Positions 36,576 through 48,532 of a stretch of DNA of 64,000 nucleotides are shown here, piece after piece. Below the pieces are notes generated by a model. It searched no databases, was not told the DNA's origin, and saw only the letters and a list, made by a program, of their open reading frames with translations. The position numbers and the translations under genes are program-made. The DNA is from Mesodorylaimus sp. YZB2_4 (lineage: Eukaryota; Nematoda; Enoplea; Dorylaimida; Dorylaimidae), in NCBI GenBank assembly GCA_030248295.1, contig JASANH010001643.1, forward strand, positions 372,001-436,000. Direction: 5' to 3'. Position 1 is the stretch's first letter. The number at the start of each line of letters is the position of its first letter.

Positions 36576-37835
36576 TCACACAGTTTCCGAATTATTATGA
36601 TCATCAGCTCCCTTATCAGTCAATAGTGAACCACCCGGTCCTTTCCAAAGCATGAATCTTCGAATAAGCACGCGCATTCTTCTTGTTACTTCGTAACGGA
36701 ACCGTCGACTACAGAAATAGTAAATGAGGACGTTGCACGAACTGTTGAGGACCACCAAGTCATTCGAGACATCGATTAAAAGATCGATTAGAAAGTTATT
36801 GTGAAATGCAGATCCCATAGTGGACTCGCACACATCCAGGGCGGCTGGCAAGGAATGGCAGAATAGAAATTTGACCAGGACAACGATAAGCATTGTGTTG
36901 GTGTTGTATGGGCTGTCCACTGCCGCACGACTATCGCTTGATCTAGTTTCTTTGGTAAAATCGATTCCTAATGCCTTTGCAGGATTACGTCTGGCCCTGT
37001 GATTGACGGTGTAGGCTAATCGTCCCTCCATTTCTTGGCTTCTCGTTTTCATAGCTACAGCTACTCGTATAGATAGGGTTAGTAGCATGGCTGTGGGAAC
37101 TACGGAAAACAGAATCATGCCACCAACAGTCTTATACCAGAGACGGTAATAAGCATTGTTTTGTAGCTTGCTTTCTGCGATAAGCAGCACAGTATAGCCC
37201 GTCCTTTTGTCCATGCACTCGTCAATACGCGTTTCAAATAGACGTGGAAGTGAATAGAGCACACCGGTGACGCTGATAAACAGCAAGAGAGAACGTCGGA
37301 GAGAACTTCCGTTCCACCACAGACGATGTTTCAAAGGATGGCATAAGGCGAAGTACCTCTCGACGGCCAGACACACGACAATCCATATGGAACAGTTGTG
37401 AGCCATGGCAGCCAATGCGTACAGATAAGATAGGGCGTACACGTAAGGTGACCATTGCCAAATGTTTCTTCCAGCCCCAGCTGCGAGAGCTGGCAAATTG
37501 TAAACGAAAAAGGAAGAGACGACTAGGATCCAGTCCCAGCCAGCTAAGGTTAGCAAGTAGACATTGACCCGGGGTCGCCGTTTTGGTCGACTCAAAATGT
37601 ATAGGCATATGAGGTTACCACATACACCGGAAATGATAAAGGCCAATAGGATGGGCCCAGAAAAGAAATACGAAAGGCTAACGAAGGCCGACGGTGGATC
37701 CATGGACAGTGCCATCGACACATTTGAAGCGTCATCCATATTAAACTTTTGCAGGTCCTCAAAGTCACCTGGACAAAACCGGCTTAAAACAAAGTCTGGG
37801 TCGTCCATGGAAACGTCGAGCTGATCTTCATCCAT
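36576..37835 (-). CDS. Rhodopsin-type neuropeptide GPCR, FMRFamide-receptor-like
   Basis: An intronless 419-aa frame with seven hydrophobic segments. The N-terminus is acidic. TM1 has GVCGNLICLYILSRP. The end of TM3 is VCLAVERYFALCHPLKHR, a variant of the DRY motif. TM6/7 contain LVKFLFCHSLPAAL and VVLNSSCNVLIYYFCSRRFR, in which NVLIYY replaces NPxxY. This pattern resembles the FMRFamide-receptor group of invertebrates; the ligand is not known. The ATG at 37835 is the first in the open frame. Such receptors couple neuropeptides to G proteins at the cell surface. Nothing ties it to the allatostatin-C-like gene 14 kb away. Confidence 0.78.
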   Translation of the reverse strand: MDEDQLDVSMDDPDFVLSRFCPGDFEDLQKFNMDDASNVSMALSMDPPSAFVSLSYFFSGPILLAFIISGVCGNLICLYILSRPKRRPRVNVYLLTLAGWDWILVVSSFFVYNLPALAAGAGRNIWQWSPYVYALSYLYALAAMAHNCSIWIVVCLAVERYFALCHPLKHRLWWNGSSLRRSLLLFISVTGVLYSLPRLFETRIDECMDKRTGYTVLLIAESKLQNNAYYRLWYKTVGGMILFSVVPTAMLLTLSIRVAVAMKTRSQEMEGRLAYTVNHRARRNPAKALGIDFTKETRSSDSRAAVDSPYNTNTMLIVVLVKFLFCHSLPAALDVCESTMGSAFHNNFLIDLLIDVSNDLVVLNSSCNVLIYYFCSRRFRYEVTRRMRVLIRRFMLWKGPGGSLLTDKGADDHNNSETV

Positions 37836-39677
37836 GACAGAAATAGATAGGCGTATGTATAAGCCAGCTTAGGATTAAAGCATAATCGATGGTGAAGGAT
37901 GTTTCTCTGGTGGATGGACTGCGAAGAATACGGCTTCAAAGGTGCTGTATCGAGCTCCCAAATGAATCGACGATGAAGCCCGTTTTGGAAAGCTATCTCA
38001 ATTAAATGCAGACCACCCAAAGGTCCATTTCCAGCAACTACGCATGGCAGCCTGCTTTGGTCTTTTCCGCTGTGGGGAGTATGTTTGTATATACGCACGG
38101 TCGCGCATAAAGGGAGCAGGTGATAATCGACCAGTGCCTCCGTCGCAACAAATTTGTCTGTGAGTAAACAAGCGTATTCTCCTCATACGGGGTGTCTATA
38201 ATCAAGAGTTATGTATGCTAGGACGGAAGCTAATATGGAGAGAACGTGCCTCTACAGTCGCCTACCTAGTTAGTCCTAGTAGAAAATCTAGCATTTCTCG
38301 TGGATACACTTCTGACGCGCGATTTGAAACAAGAACGTGCTAACACAAGACCTCAGGTCATTGAACAAGGACCTAACCGACCGACCAAAGACGTGGCATA
38401 GACAAATGACGGAAATGAGAGGAGCGAACACTGAGCATAGCATTGCCACACCGCTGTATGCGCAGATTGAGAACAAATGATGTTGACAATGTGGCAAGAA
38501 GTACAGTATTTCTAGTCAAAATATTATCTTATGTGCTTATCAGAATAACGAACTTGCACTTGGGACATGTCTATCTAGCTATATTTGTTATTACAAGCGA
38601 GATGATCCCTCTCCGAGATTAGCGCTGTCTAAGATCTGGTTAAAGATAGCAGGGCACGGAAGGGTCATATTTCAGGAATAGGAATAACTAGAGTGTTTTG
38701 GACTTCGCGATCTGGTGGCCGGAATATCAGTCCTCTTTTCTCGCCATCTCTAGTTTTAATTAGAGCCCAGCTTATTATACACTAGAGTGCAAAATCGAGG
38801 AGAGTTCAAATCCCTGAGGCGCCATGCTCATGTTCATGTTTTACCACATCACCAAACGCTTATGCGCACTCGAGGGTGAAGGAACACATTTTACACGAAA
38901 TGATTTAACGGCCCGCGAGTCGAAGACTCGCCCGTAACTGCGCACCTGGCGTGAGAGGCAGACGCCATATTTTTAAGCCTTACAAAGACGGGATTATAGG
39001 GCACAGCGTAACAGAGGCACATGCAGTACAGTATGTGCTGGCACGCTCACTCTCACTCTCAGTCAGCTCATAAAGAGAATCTGAACGAGGCACGTGTGCC
39101 ATTTTCAGAATACTAGCCGTCCAGCTGAATAAAAGAAGAATCCCACCAGGACATGAAAAAAGAAATCATAGCTTGTGACAATCAGCAGTGAAATTGTCGA
39201 CACGAGTAATACGAATGTTGCCTAGCTCCCATGTGCCGTTTTTGCGGAGGGTGAATCACGCGTCTGTGAAGCAAGAAAAATGGATTATATACTTCTGTGT
39301 GTATGTGTGCCTCAAAATTGCGCGTAAAATTAGCTTGATCATGTAGAATTGACGACAATTCTTTACTCTCGCTTGTCACCTTCAGTTTTCTAATACCACG
39401 CAATAAAACGATATGACGCCATTGAAGAGAAAGGTACGCCTGCTCAAACCATCATGCCGCAACAACGAGCTCGAAATGGGATGTCATGCCATTTATGGCT
39501 CAAGCCGCTCAAGGCTGTATGTCCGAATTTTTTAGAATTGTCTTTTAACTAGGCATCAATTGGACAAGAACCCGCTATCACGTTTTAGGTGTAGGAGGCT
39601 GTACCTACATAATCTGTACTTTGTATTATCTGCCACAGCAGACTTGTGAAATTCTGAACTACGCAGTGTAAAGCAAC
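37836..39677. other. Gene-poor stretch with one SINE
   Basis: Between the GPCR and the novel secreted protein. Apart from the family-1 SINE at 38815-38985 nothing is recognisable. The region next to 37836 is the presumed GPCR promoter and 5' leader. Confidence 0.4.
38815..38985 (-). repeat. SINE-like element, family 1
   Basis: On the minus strand the head GGCGTCTGCCTCTCACGCCA with GTGCGCAG is followed by a tail reading CCCTCGAGTGCGCATAAGCG, then TTTGGTGATGTGGTAAAACA. Its tail is the copy most like the 3' end of the LINE at 57540-57600. It lies between the GPCR and the novel secreted-protein gene. Confidence 0.7.
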
Positions 39678-41309
39678 ATGGAATGCAGCATCCGCTTTTA
39701 TCCCTTGCTGTGTTTACTCTCAATTTCGTACCTTGTGTCAGGTTGTTGGCAGTCTTCCACGATGAACGCAGAAGAGGTAAGCAACCTCTTCGTGGGGAGA
39801 ATGCGCATTATGCCAATCAGTCATCCTGCATTTCAGATCGAGCCCAACGCCCAGTTGATGCAGCTGGAATTGCAAACGGCAGTTTTGAATGCGGCGTCCA
39901 AGTTTCTTCCGTCGGCGTGCCAAGTGATCGCCCGAGCTCTGATGCAAATCAGCCAGGTCTTTTTGCACCGCCGAAACCGTTGCTTGCTGTTGGCTGGATT
40001 TGAGGTTCAGCCGCCCTTCGATGTGGATACCGAGGACATCAGTAGCGCTATCATAACTGCCTTGGCCAAAATACCCTCCGCTGTAAGTTACTTCCGGTGG
40101 GCTTCGAGGGGAGGGCTTGAAAACACCAACGATAAGAAGACGATGTTCTTGTTTTTAGACGGCGAGTGATGAAGCGGCGAAAACGGCCCTGAGGGCTCTG
40201 CTCAATGCGATGACGGCGCGCCGCCTGGTCTCGATGGCTAGGATAGTTGAAGTGTTCGCTCGACTCATGCCCTACGTTGAACTGCCCAAGCTACGACTGA
40301 AGCGGACTTTGGCCAACCTGCTCGAGGCCAAGCTCATCACTGAAGCAGACATGTCAGATACGCTGGCTCGAATGGACCAGAAGAAAGACTGCTTTCGGCC
40401 TGACGAGATCTCCTACGCTCTGCGGGAAGAGTTGCGAATGACTGTCAACGGAGTGACCACTCGAAGGGCAGTCGAACCATTCGACATGGTCGAAACAGAT
40501 GGGTACATGGTAAGTGGTTCTGCGAAAAAGTAAAGTGTAGCACAGACGCGGTTCCTACAACTCGTGAACCAAATCCCTGCAGCATATGCAGCGGTTGGTG
40601 ATGCTGCTAGCTTTGGAGCATTTTCTTGCAGATTTTCGATGAACAGACTCAAAAAAAGATGGTGCCGGAGTCGGTGTCGAGGATGCTGGCCTGCGGTCCA
40701 GCGGGACTGAATGACGCCGGAGGTGGACAAGTGTCATCCGTGGCCACGTCCAACGCGGCATCGTTCTCATCACCGGTCCTTGGACCGACCAATTTGGAAG
40801 AAACGACGGATGGGACGGACGACGAAAGTGGAGTGGACGGCTGCCCAGAGATCGAGTAATCTGTCCGTCGTGTGGATTTCTGTTGTTTTACAGAAAGATT
40901 TCAGGATGCAAGACGACGAAACGAGCGAAGAGGAGGAAGAGGAGGCCGACCAACCCGTTCTGGTGCCTTTGAAGAAGGTGGTAGACAAGAAGCTAGCTCG
41001 GGTGTTGGAGGTAAATTGCGCAACATGGAATGACGGTGGCTCCATTTCCAATATCATTTTCAGATGATTCAAGCGTCGGACAGCGTTGTATCGATTCCAG
41101 TCAGCGATCTGATGACAACTTTCGACAACATGGCCGCGACAAGTGTCTTCGATCCAGCAGCCCTGGACCAGGCCAGACAGGAACTGCAGAGAGCCGCGAT
41201 ACCGCCAGCAGAAAATATGGGCGCCGTGCCGACTGTGCCTCTGCCCGCCGTGCTCGACGTGTTCAACCGCGTCTTGGGTGCCCAGATTCCGAGTGATGAA
41301 CAATCGTGA
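39678..41309 (+). CDS. Novel secreted protein
   Basis: Five exons join in phase: 39678-40082, 40159-40509, 40632-40855, 40905-41010 and 41064-41309, giving 443 aa. It begins with a signal peptide (MECSIRFYPLLCLLSISYLV). The first two exons encode helical, Ala/Leu-rich sequence with similar-looking stretches (IITALAKIPSA and ALRALLNAMTARR). The middle is low-complexity and acidic (DDETSEEEEEEADQ). The end is again helical (PLPAVLDVFNRVLGAQIP). I recognise no domain. Splice sites are good, and the acceptor at 40904 (TTTCAG) was chosen over a nearer one at 40892 because only it keeps phase. A secreted, lineage-specific protein is the safest call. Confidence 0.7.
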
Positions 41310-41907
41310 TTTGAGCCACGCTACTTGCCTCTTTGACACTCTTAATCAGTGCTGCCTAACCAAAAGTGTTTCGCTGATTCTTCTAAGCAGTCGAACTTGT
41401 TCAAGCAGAAAAAGTTTCATCCCCTTTTCTGAAAACCATCGTTTGCAGAAATCGTATTCGTCATTGTTTTAACAATTCAGAAAAACAGCCTACGTGTCTC
41501 TGTTCGACTGGTGCTGATTTCGAGGTAAAGTTGGTCCGAGTTTTTGAGGTTTTTGTTTTGGTCAGACCCCTGTGAGAGTGTCACAGCGCTCGTGGAGAAC
41601 TGACACATTCAGCGACCATCGAGAGCACGATAAAGACTTGAGAATCCTTGGCTGTCAGCATACTAATCACGACATAAAGGTGGCCAGTGCAGGTAGGCTG
41701 GCCTACTTTTCGACTTTACAATGTCACAGGGTCCTCAGTATCTTTAGGGGAGCCCGATGCAACTCGTCGTTCTTTGGGCCGTGGAAGGCGGTTGGTTCCG
41801 AAGTCTCTAGAGAGGCTGCTCATTTTCGTGCACGTCGGTACTTAAAGGTGAGTAAAAGATCTTGATGGAAAGGGAATCTTGTTATCAGAGTCTCTGTTGT
41901 AGGAGCA

Positions 41908-43194
41908 ATGACGGATGAGAAATCCCCATCGACCTTCAAGCCGGACGATGATTCGCAGGCGGAAAGCGAGGACATGTTGGACGATGGCGATGTCGTGGAT
42001 GAAAGATTCCTCGTGGTAAGATTTCATCGGGGTGCTCTTATTTGGTTAACCTGCCGTAGTTTTAGGTGGAAAGGTTGCAGTCTGGCTCATTCGGCCAGGT
42101 CTATCTCGCGCTCGATAAAGATAACGACGATCTCGAAGTGGCTCTCAAAGTGGAGAAACCCCGCCCTGCCGGAAAGAAATCGTTCTGCGCTCACGAAGTC
42201 GAAGTCATGAAACGGTGTCAAGGCGAGGCTTCGAATCTTTCTCCCCTGCCCTTACTTTATCTTTTCTGTTTTTAGATCGGCCGCACATCCCCAGGCTGTA
42301 TCGATACAACACGTCCGCTCCGTGCCTCTACATCGCCATGCAGCTCATGTCGTTCACGCTGACCGAACTCCGTCGCTCGTGCCCGTCCAAAGGCATCCCT
42401 CGCTTCTCGCTCAGCACGCCCATACGGGTGGCCATTCAATGCCTTGAAGGCACGCGACAAATGCACGCAGTTGGCGTCGTTCATCGAGATATCAAACCCG
42501 TAAGTTGGGTGATTCCGGGTTTGGCAGGCCTGCTTATCAACTCTCGTTTCAGTCAAACTTCATGATGGGTGGTCAAATGGAGACGAAACGGTGCGTCATT
42601 CTGCTCGATTTCGGCCTGTCGCGGTTTTTTCGTGAACCAAACGGTGAACTGGTGCTGGCACGAGAGCGACCGGGTTTCGTCGGCAGCACTCGATACGCAT
42701 CGCCGAACGCTCACGATGGAAAGTGAGTGCTGTTGCCTGTCTTCAGTTGGAATGCATGGTCCTCGTGTTTTCAGGGAATTAAGGTGTGGCGACGATTTGA
42801 TGTCCCTGCTGTACGTCGTCGTGGAACTGCGACTCGGACGCCTGCCGTGGCGAAATGTCGGCGATCGATTCGTGGTGCGGACAATGAAAAAGACGACCTC
42901 ACTCGAGAAGCTGTGCCAGTCGATGCCGGCCGAGATGGTCTGATTCGGGAATCTCATTCTTCCTTTGGGTATGTGAAAAGGACGGCTGTCGATCGCAAGT
43001 ACGAAGTGAGCCCTCGTTTCAGGTACGAGGACGAGCCGCCGCAGCAAGTGCTCGACCAGCTGCTGCACCAGATCGCGACTTCCAACAACGTCGACTTCGA
43101 TGTACGTTTTGACTGGGAAGAGAATTTCGTGCGCGTGCTGCGTGAGGATGGAGTCGACAATGGTACTCCGAGTCAGTCGCCCTCTGGATCGTGA
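41908..43194 (+). CDS. CK1-like kinase (A) with early stop codon
   Basis: Exons: 41908-42015, 42066-42222, 42276-42499, 42553-42722, and 42775 to a TGA at 42941-42943, giving 275 aa. A 5' untranslated exon ends near 41847. Motifs: LQSGSFGQVYLALDK, ALKVEK, HRDIKPSNFMMGG, LDFGLSRFF, GSTRYASPNAH, DDLMSLLYVVVELRLGRLPW. The TGA falls where CK1 kinases read PAEMV-R-F. Beyond it, recognisable C-lobe sequence continues (YEDEPPQQVLDQLLHQI) to a stop at 43192-43194, but the junction near 42968 no longer keeps phase. The second intron begins with GC, not GT, in both this copy and its dead sister. Either it works without its last helices or it is failing. Confidence 0.75.
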
Positions 43195-43319
43195 AAGTGA
43201 TTGCGCCCTGTGATGCTCGTTGTGTCTGTGATCGATGTCTGTTCGTGCGATATGAGTGGTCTACTGCCTTGCGCCTGTCGGTGTAAGATCCAACGGGACT
43301 GGATGGAATAGCTTGACTG

Positions 43320-45276
43320 GACTGTGGACCATATCCTATTGGCTTTTTCGACCCAGGGATTCCGATCGATGTCAGAACCAGGCTGAATACAATTTTTTCG
43401 CTCGCGAAATTTTACATGTATGCATGTACAGTATGTACGAAACCCGAGCTCACAAGCAGTCCTTTCTCTATCCTGCAGTTGAATCCGAATTTGTGCTGAA
43501 AAGATACTTGAAGAATGTCGCCCAATCCCTTGGGCACTATTCCACGTTTTAAGATGTGTGGAGAGGGTATCTGCAGTCCTTCCTCTTCATCTCCTCACTA
43601 ATGAACCACTTTTAAGAAACAGCAGGGTAATCTACCGCATGTTGAAGTCCTCGACCAGTCCTTGGACGAACGTCGAGTCCGCAAGGTATATTGCCAACTA
43701 CAACGCGGAGGGTATCACAGTACTGCCCTGGTAGTACCTGAGTGCTGTCGTGCCTGGGACCAAAGTGCTTATGGGAACTGATGCGAGCGAAGAGAGACTG
43801 GAATCGCGCACATTGGCCAAGGTGGGCGGATGTCTGATTTGAATATAGTGCGTGCCCGTGTGACTGGAAATAAAAGTTGTACACGGAATAGTACAAGTTT
43901 ACAGGATGAAAGACTTGGCCAAGAAGTGCTATCAATATAGGACCCAAGTCTTGATTTTGCCTCACCAGTAGTCAGCAGTCTGGGCTGCGTCATCCGAGGC
44001 TGTCCATGTCTTATCTTTGATTAGACCGATCGCTTGCACCTGGATGGACAGGCAGTAACCAAGACGTACTTGTGCACTGCTGTAGTCGAAGAGAAGAGGC
44101 TGTTGACGGGCTGATTAATGGCCAACACAACGAGTTTAGCTCGACTGAGAAAACCTGATTCCTCCTCCTCCTGAGCTCTTTGCCTATTCCGCAGAAAGCA
44201 GGTAGAAGCACTGCCGATCATTTGCCATCTCTTTTTGAGTGGCCCAAACAAAACGCTTGGCAGGCAACTTGGTATGTCCTGATTTCACCATTCTTGTCTT
44301 GTCTTTTCTATTTTCTGTAATATCCAAATAGAAACAGAAGATGTATGTATGCTCACGTTTTCTCTTTTGATGGATTGCTGGGCATTGCTGCAGTGCTGCA
44401 GTGCTCTCGCGACCTGACCTCACAGCTGTGGGCGAGAGTTGCCCGCCATGGATTCTGTACGCAAGACAAGGAATTTCAGTTTTTCGTGACTGCATGGGAC
44501 ATCCTGGTGCGCTTCGCCAGCCCCAGTGCTTCCACCAGCGGAAAACAATACAGTATGTCTGTCCAGCTGGGAGTTAGTTACTTGCTAGTCTTTGGCACGC
44601 GGTCGGCTTAAGGCATAGTCCCATTTTCTCTCCCATATGGGCGGGCCTACTGCTCCTTTTGCAGCCCGCACCTCATTGTGTTCCTCCTTCGGCTTGCTGC
44701 ACGAGTGTGTTCAGCACGTGGATAAAATACTCCTTGGGCCGCGCCCTCGGCACTTTAATCGTCAGATCAGATCTAGCCAAAACTGGCCGCTCTCCCTACC
44801 GCTTCTAAGTATGCCCCGCATGACCCTCTGGTCCAACCCATCCAACCTTGCATCGTACAGCCGTTTAGGCTTGCATCACGTTAGACAACACGAACAAGAC
44901 ATGTCACGCGAGCGCAGAACTCACAATCAGTACAGATATCACGCCATCACAAATCACTTGCCCGCCTTGACGAACTGGAAGTCGCTGTCCCAATCGAACG
45001 GGTCGGTGCTAATTGGCCGTGCACATTCGTTCCAGCGTGTTCTCGATCAGACGGTGGTCAGGCTCGTCAGCGTATCTGATATCGCGTGCTGCCAGGCTAG
45101 TAAGCAATCTAGGCACAGGTTGTGCTAAGCTGAATCCGTCCAGGTACTCGCCGAGGACGATCACATCCCAGATGGGGCACAGTAATGACACGCGGAGGTG
45201 CCGCATGCAAGTAATGTTAAAATTACAATACCTTGTCTCTTTTTTCCCACAGCTCTTATATACGGTCGGCGAGGCT
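43320..45276. other. Gene-poor stretch
   Basis: Downstream of the duplicated kinase A segment. Several short open frames (for example 44345-44611) have no family similarity and poor splice contexts. Nothing can be annotated with confidence. Confidence 0.35.
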
Positions 45277-45943
45277 TCAATTTTTTAGATCTCGGATCCT
45301 AAAATTAGTCAAATTAACTAAAACAGATTTGAACTTGGTCTTGGTCCCATTGCCTTTCTGAATTGCTTTTTTTCGAGCACGATATTTCTGTTCTAACTGA
45401 GCGTTTCTTGCCCGAAGAGCATCGATCTCTGCCAGCATCGCCTAAAAATGACTTAGATGAGTACAAGCATCATAAAAACTGGATTAAAGCTTATTAGCTT
45501 GTTGTCTGAATATTTTTTCGGCAATGGTTGTTTCCCAGATTTGGGCAGGCCGAAGTTCAGTCGTCGAGGCTTCATTGCAGTTGTGTTCCTCGAAATGGGC
45601 GTGGTAATTATTGCTGCTGGCGCACTGATTTTGATCACTGGATTCATGCGTGCTGAAATCGTCAAATAAGTTAGAGCCACAATGCCCTAACAACCAGCTC
45701 GGTGCTAGTTTTAGTGTTTTCAAAACTCTCCAATTTTCCCAGACAACCAGGGCCCCGTCAAAAGTCAAAATAAATTAACTTTGCCAAATGGTACCTACAT
45801 ATATGACTCATGATCAGACGCAGTCGTATTTCACAAGTACAGTAGATACCGTACTATAGGTTGCGCGTTGGTTCTCGTAAGGGATAGGTATGAAAATATA
45901 CCTGTTCTTTCCTGCACGACAAAAGGGCTTCCTCCGTTTGCAT
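45277..45943 (-). CDS. Small coiled-coil protein, partial model
   Basis: Two exon-like segments join in phase: 45902-45943 and 45277-45441, giving 68 aa. The sequence MQTEEALLSCRKEQ then AMLAEIDALRARNAQLEQKY has heptad leucines and a basic stretch (RARKKAIQKG), as in a short coiled coil. Splice signals are CAG|GTATAT and TTTTTAG|GCG. The 5' end is uncertain because an upstream exon could exist. Within the intron a second open segment (45484-45660, minus) ends AEKIFRQQANKL-stop and could be an alternative end. Function unknown. Confidence 0.35.
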
Positions 45944-46429
45944 GCCCAGTCCCTGCTGTTTTCGTCAAACACTGAGACATATCGGTGATTGTCGGGCGTA
46001 ACCTACATAGAGCAGCCCATGAAGCGTACTGTAGACCCTATTGAAAACAAGCGTAAGCCTCGCTTGCATCCCCTCCCTGATTTTTTTGGCCCCTTTGAAA
46101 TCCTAAAGCCCCTTAGGTAACAAGTTCTGATGCACGACTTCAATGAGGTCCAGCGCCGCACAATTACTGGCTATCATCACTCTCGATACTCGGGGCAAAA
46201 GGATAATCCCTATCCACATGCGTACACAATATACTATAATCACAATCGAAGCTCTTACCTGGCCACTCTCCATTCGACGCTGCTTGGCACCCATCGACAT
46301 GGCAAACCAAGATGGCGACCGGCTGTCCATGTTGACTTTCGAATGCGAGTTTAACGTATCGGTAATCGGGGAAAAATTGTTGCCGGCTTGGTGGCTATGC
46401 ATCACAGTATGTAGCCAGACAATCCGAAA

Positions 46430-47110
46430 TTGGTAAAGCGCAGAACAAAATTCGTCCAAAGAGGGTTTGACGAAAGTCGCGAAGAAGCGGGTCGATATAA
46501 GCGACGAAGATTGTGGGGCCTAAAATACTACCCTGCTCCCCAGAGCTCACTGATGTCAAGTCGGAAGAACATTCTTCGATGACGACCCTCTGAGATCGAT
46601 CAAGCAAATATGATGATAACCAACGGATCAGATTTGGCGGAATATGATGAACAGTTTGCAAACAACGAAGTAATTGAAAGTGTGAAACCTGGTCAAAGGC
46701 CTTTCTGAGGTCCAGGAAAACTCCTGCGACAAAACGACAGTTTCTCGAATTTAAATGGTCATGAATATATTGGGTCGCACCAATAAGAGCAGAGTTTGTA
46801 CCGCGACGCTTGCAAAATCCATGCTGCTCAGGTGACAGAATGATGCGCGACCTGAGAAGCTGGTCAATGTGCCGCTCGAAAACTTTTGACATTATCGACA
46901 GTAGAGAAATTGGTCGCCATGATTTGATGCTAGTTTTGTCCCCGGGTTTTGGAATTGGGACGACCTTTGCTAGCTTCCAACAAGTCGGAAATTGTCCATC
47001 ATCGAGTGATCGATTGAAAAGGAGGGTGAGTGGTGGGGCGATAGTAGTCGCCAGGTTTTTGAGAACAAAATATTGTTCCTGCATTGTCGATCCACGCCAT
47101 TTTTAGCTCC
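46430..47110 (-). mobile_element. Non-LTR retrotransposon fragment (reverse transcriptase part)
   Basis: The minus strand encodes part of a LINE reverse transcriptase: KLAKVVPIPKPGDKTSIKSW, RPISLLSIMSKVFERHID, LSPEQHGFCKRRGTNSALIG, GVFLDLRKAFDQVSHF and QGSILGPTIFVAYIDPLL. The fragment stops before the YADD motif and starts mid-protein, so it is cut at both ends. It is the same family as the LINE at 56037-57602 but clearly diverged, so the two insertions are independent and this one looks older. Confidence 0.88.
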
Positions 47111-47335
47111 ATAAAGTTGTCCGCCCTGTAGCTTGATTCGCTGGCCTATCTGTTCCTGTCCTGCCTGGCTGGGGGACGTCTTTGTGCGAAACGTGCAGCT
47201 TTTCTGTTGTACTTGCTCTGGCAGTAATGACTGGGCCGTCACTTTACACTGCCGAGTAAAGGTGGCACAAAAGCATTTTAGGAGCCGTTAATTCGGCGTC
47301 CCTGTGAGAGCGAGAGTTGGTTGGTGCTGGTCGAA

Positions 47336-48532
47336 ATGGCTCCGATCCTGACTGTGCAAGAAAATACGAGTGTCGAGACCAACTCGACCTTGTGGCTCGG
47401 TGCGATCCTCACGTCCGCCTTGGGATCGATGTTGGTGCTGATGGTGCTCATGTTGTGCGCATGCGCTGGAGGAAAGAACAAAGAGGACGACGACGATGAA
47501 GGAAGGGTAAGTGACTGTTCCTGGCACGATTATGGTTTGTACTGTATGGTCTGCTCTCCCTTAGGTTCAGCCTCCAACTTCGGGTCGCGAGTCCAAAGTC
47601 TCCGCCGCTTCTGTCAACGAGACCGGCACGTCCGCCGAAGAACAGCAATCCAAGAATGCCAAGACCGAAGTGTCGCTGGGCAAAACGCGGTCCCAAACGA
47701 AAACAGCGTCGATCGCAAAGGCGCCGATGCCCCAGGCGAGCAACGTTGCTCCGGAACTAGCGTCTGCGCCAACCAAGCCGACGTCGAGTGTTCAGCAGTC
47801 GGCGGCTCCGATGATCCGTCCAACGTCGGCTCAATCGCTGCCCACGCTGCCTGCACCGCCCCCGACCACGGAAACGACCACCCAGCCGTTAGTGGGTTCA
47901 GTTTATCTCCTCCCCTGCCTCTCTACGCTCAATCCGTTTTGTAGGAAGCTGATGGTGCCATTCGTGGTGGCGAAAACGGTCATCACTCCATCGCATCCCC
48001 GCGACGCGGACACGAAGTCGAGGGTGGGAGAAGGCTCGTCGAAAGCGACCAGGAAGGAGGGCAAAAAAGACGCATCCAAGAAGGAAGGAGCGTCGGAAAA
48101 CCCGACCGAAAAGGACCGAAAAGCCCACGGCACCGATGCGACGGAGGCCTCGAGGGGAGGCGCCCTGGCCAGCGCGGCTGAGTAAGTTCATGCCTTCAAG
48201 CCAAGAAAGCCGATGTTTACGATGGCCTCTTTCGTTTAGCGACAAGCGAAGCATGGCCGGAGGGAAAGCCATGGCCTGGAACACAACGGCCGCCCCTGAA
48301 AAAGGTGATTGTCAGTAAAGCTGTTCGCATCATTCCTTCGAACTTCTTCCTTTTAGCCACCATGAAAGGGGGAGCGAGCGCGACCGTTGCACCCGGGGCG
48401 AGGTCCAGTCAACGCGAGCCCACAGGACTGACCACCCGAGCCGAGAGCACCATGGATGTGCCTACCGCAATCGTCTTCAATGCAACCACGGCGGCCTTTG
48501 ATCGCGAGGCGCGGACTGTGGCGAGCACCTGA
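47336..48532 (+). CDS. Single-pass membrane protein of unknown function
   Basis: Five exons join in phase: 47336-47506, 47565-47887, 47945-48181, 48240-48304 and 48357-48532, giving 323 aa. The N-terminus has two N-glycosylation sequons (ENTS, TNST), then one membrane span (LWLGAILTSALGSMLVLMVL), cysteines, and an acidic run (KEDDDDEG). The rest is disordered: Ser/Thr/Pro-rich, then Lys-rich (GEGSSKATRKEGKKDASKKE). I chose the donor at 47888 (GTTAGT) because it puts exon 3 in the frame with natural composition. The topology suggests a plasma-membrane or ER protein with a long cytosolic tail. I know no homologue. Confidence 0.6.

Noticed and set aside
36820..37824. Plus-strand open frames over the GPCR
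   Set aside because: They are the antisense of a single intronless receptor whose minus-strand frame has seven membrane segments and conserved motifs.
45457..45669. A plus-strand 70-residue frame with a hydrophobic segment, looking like a tiny membrane protein
   Set aside because: No splice or promoter context, and the opposite strand over the same bases has more natural composition; treated as a shadow inside an intron.
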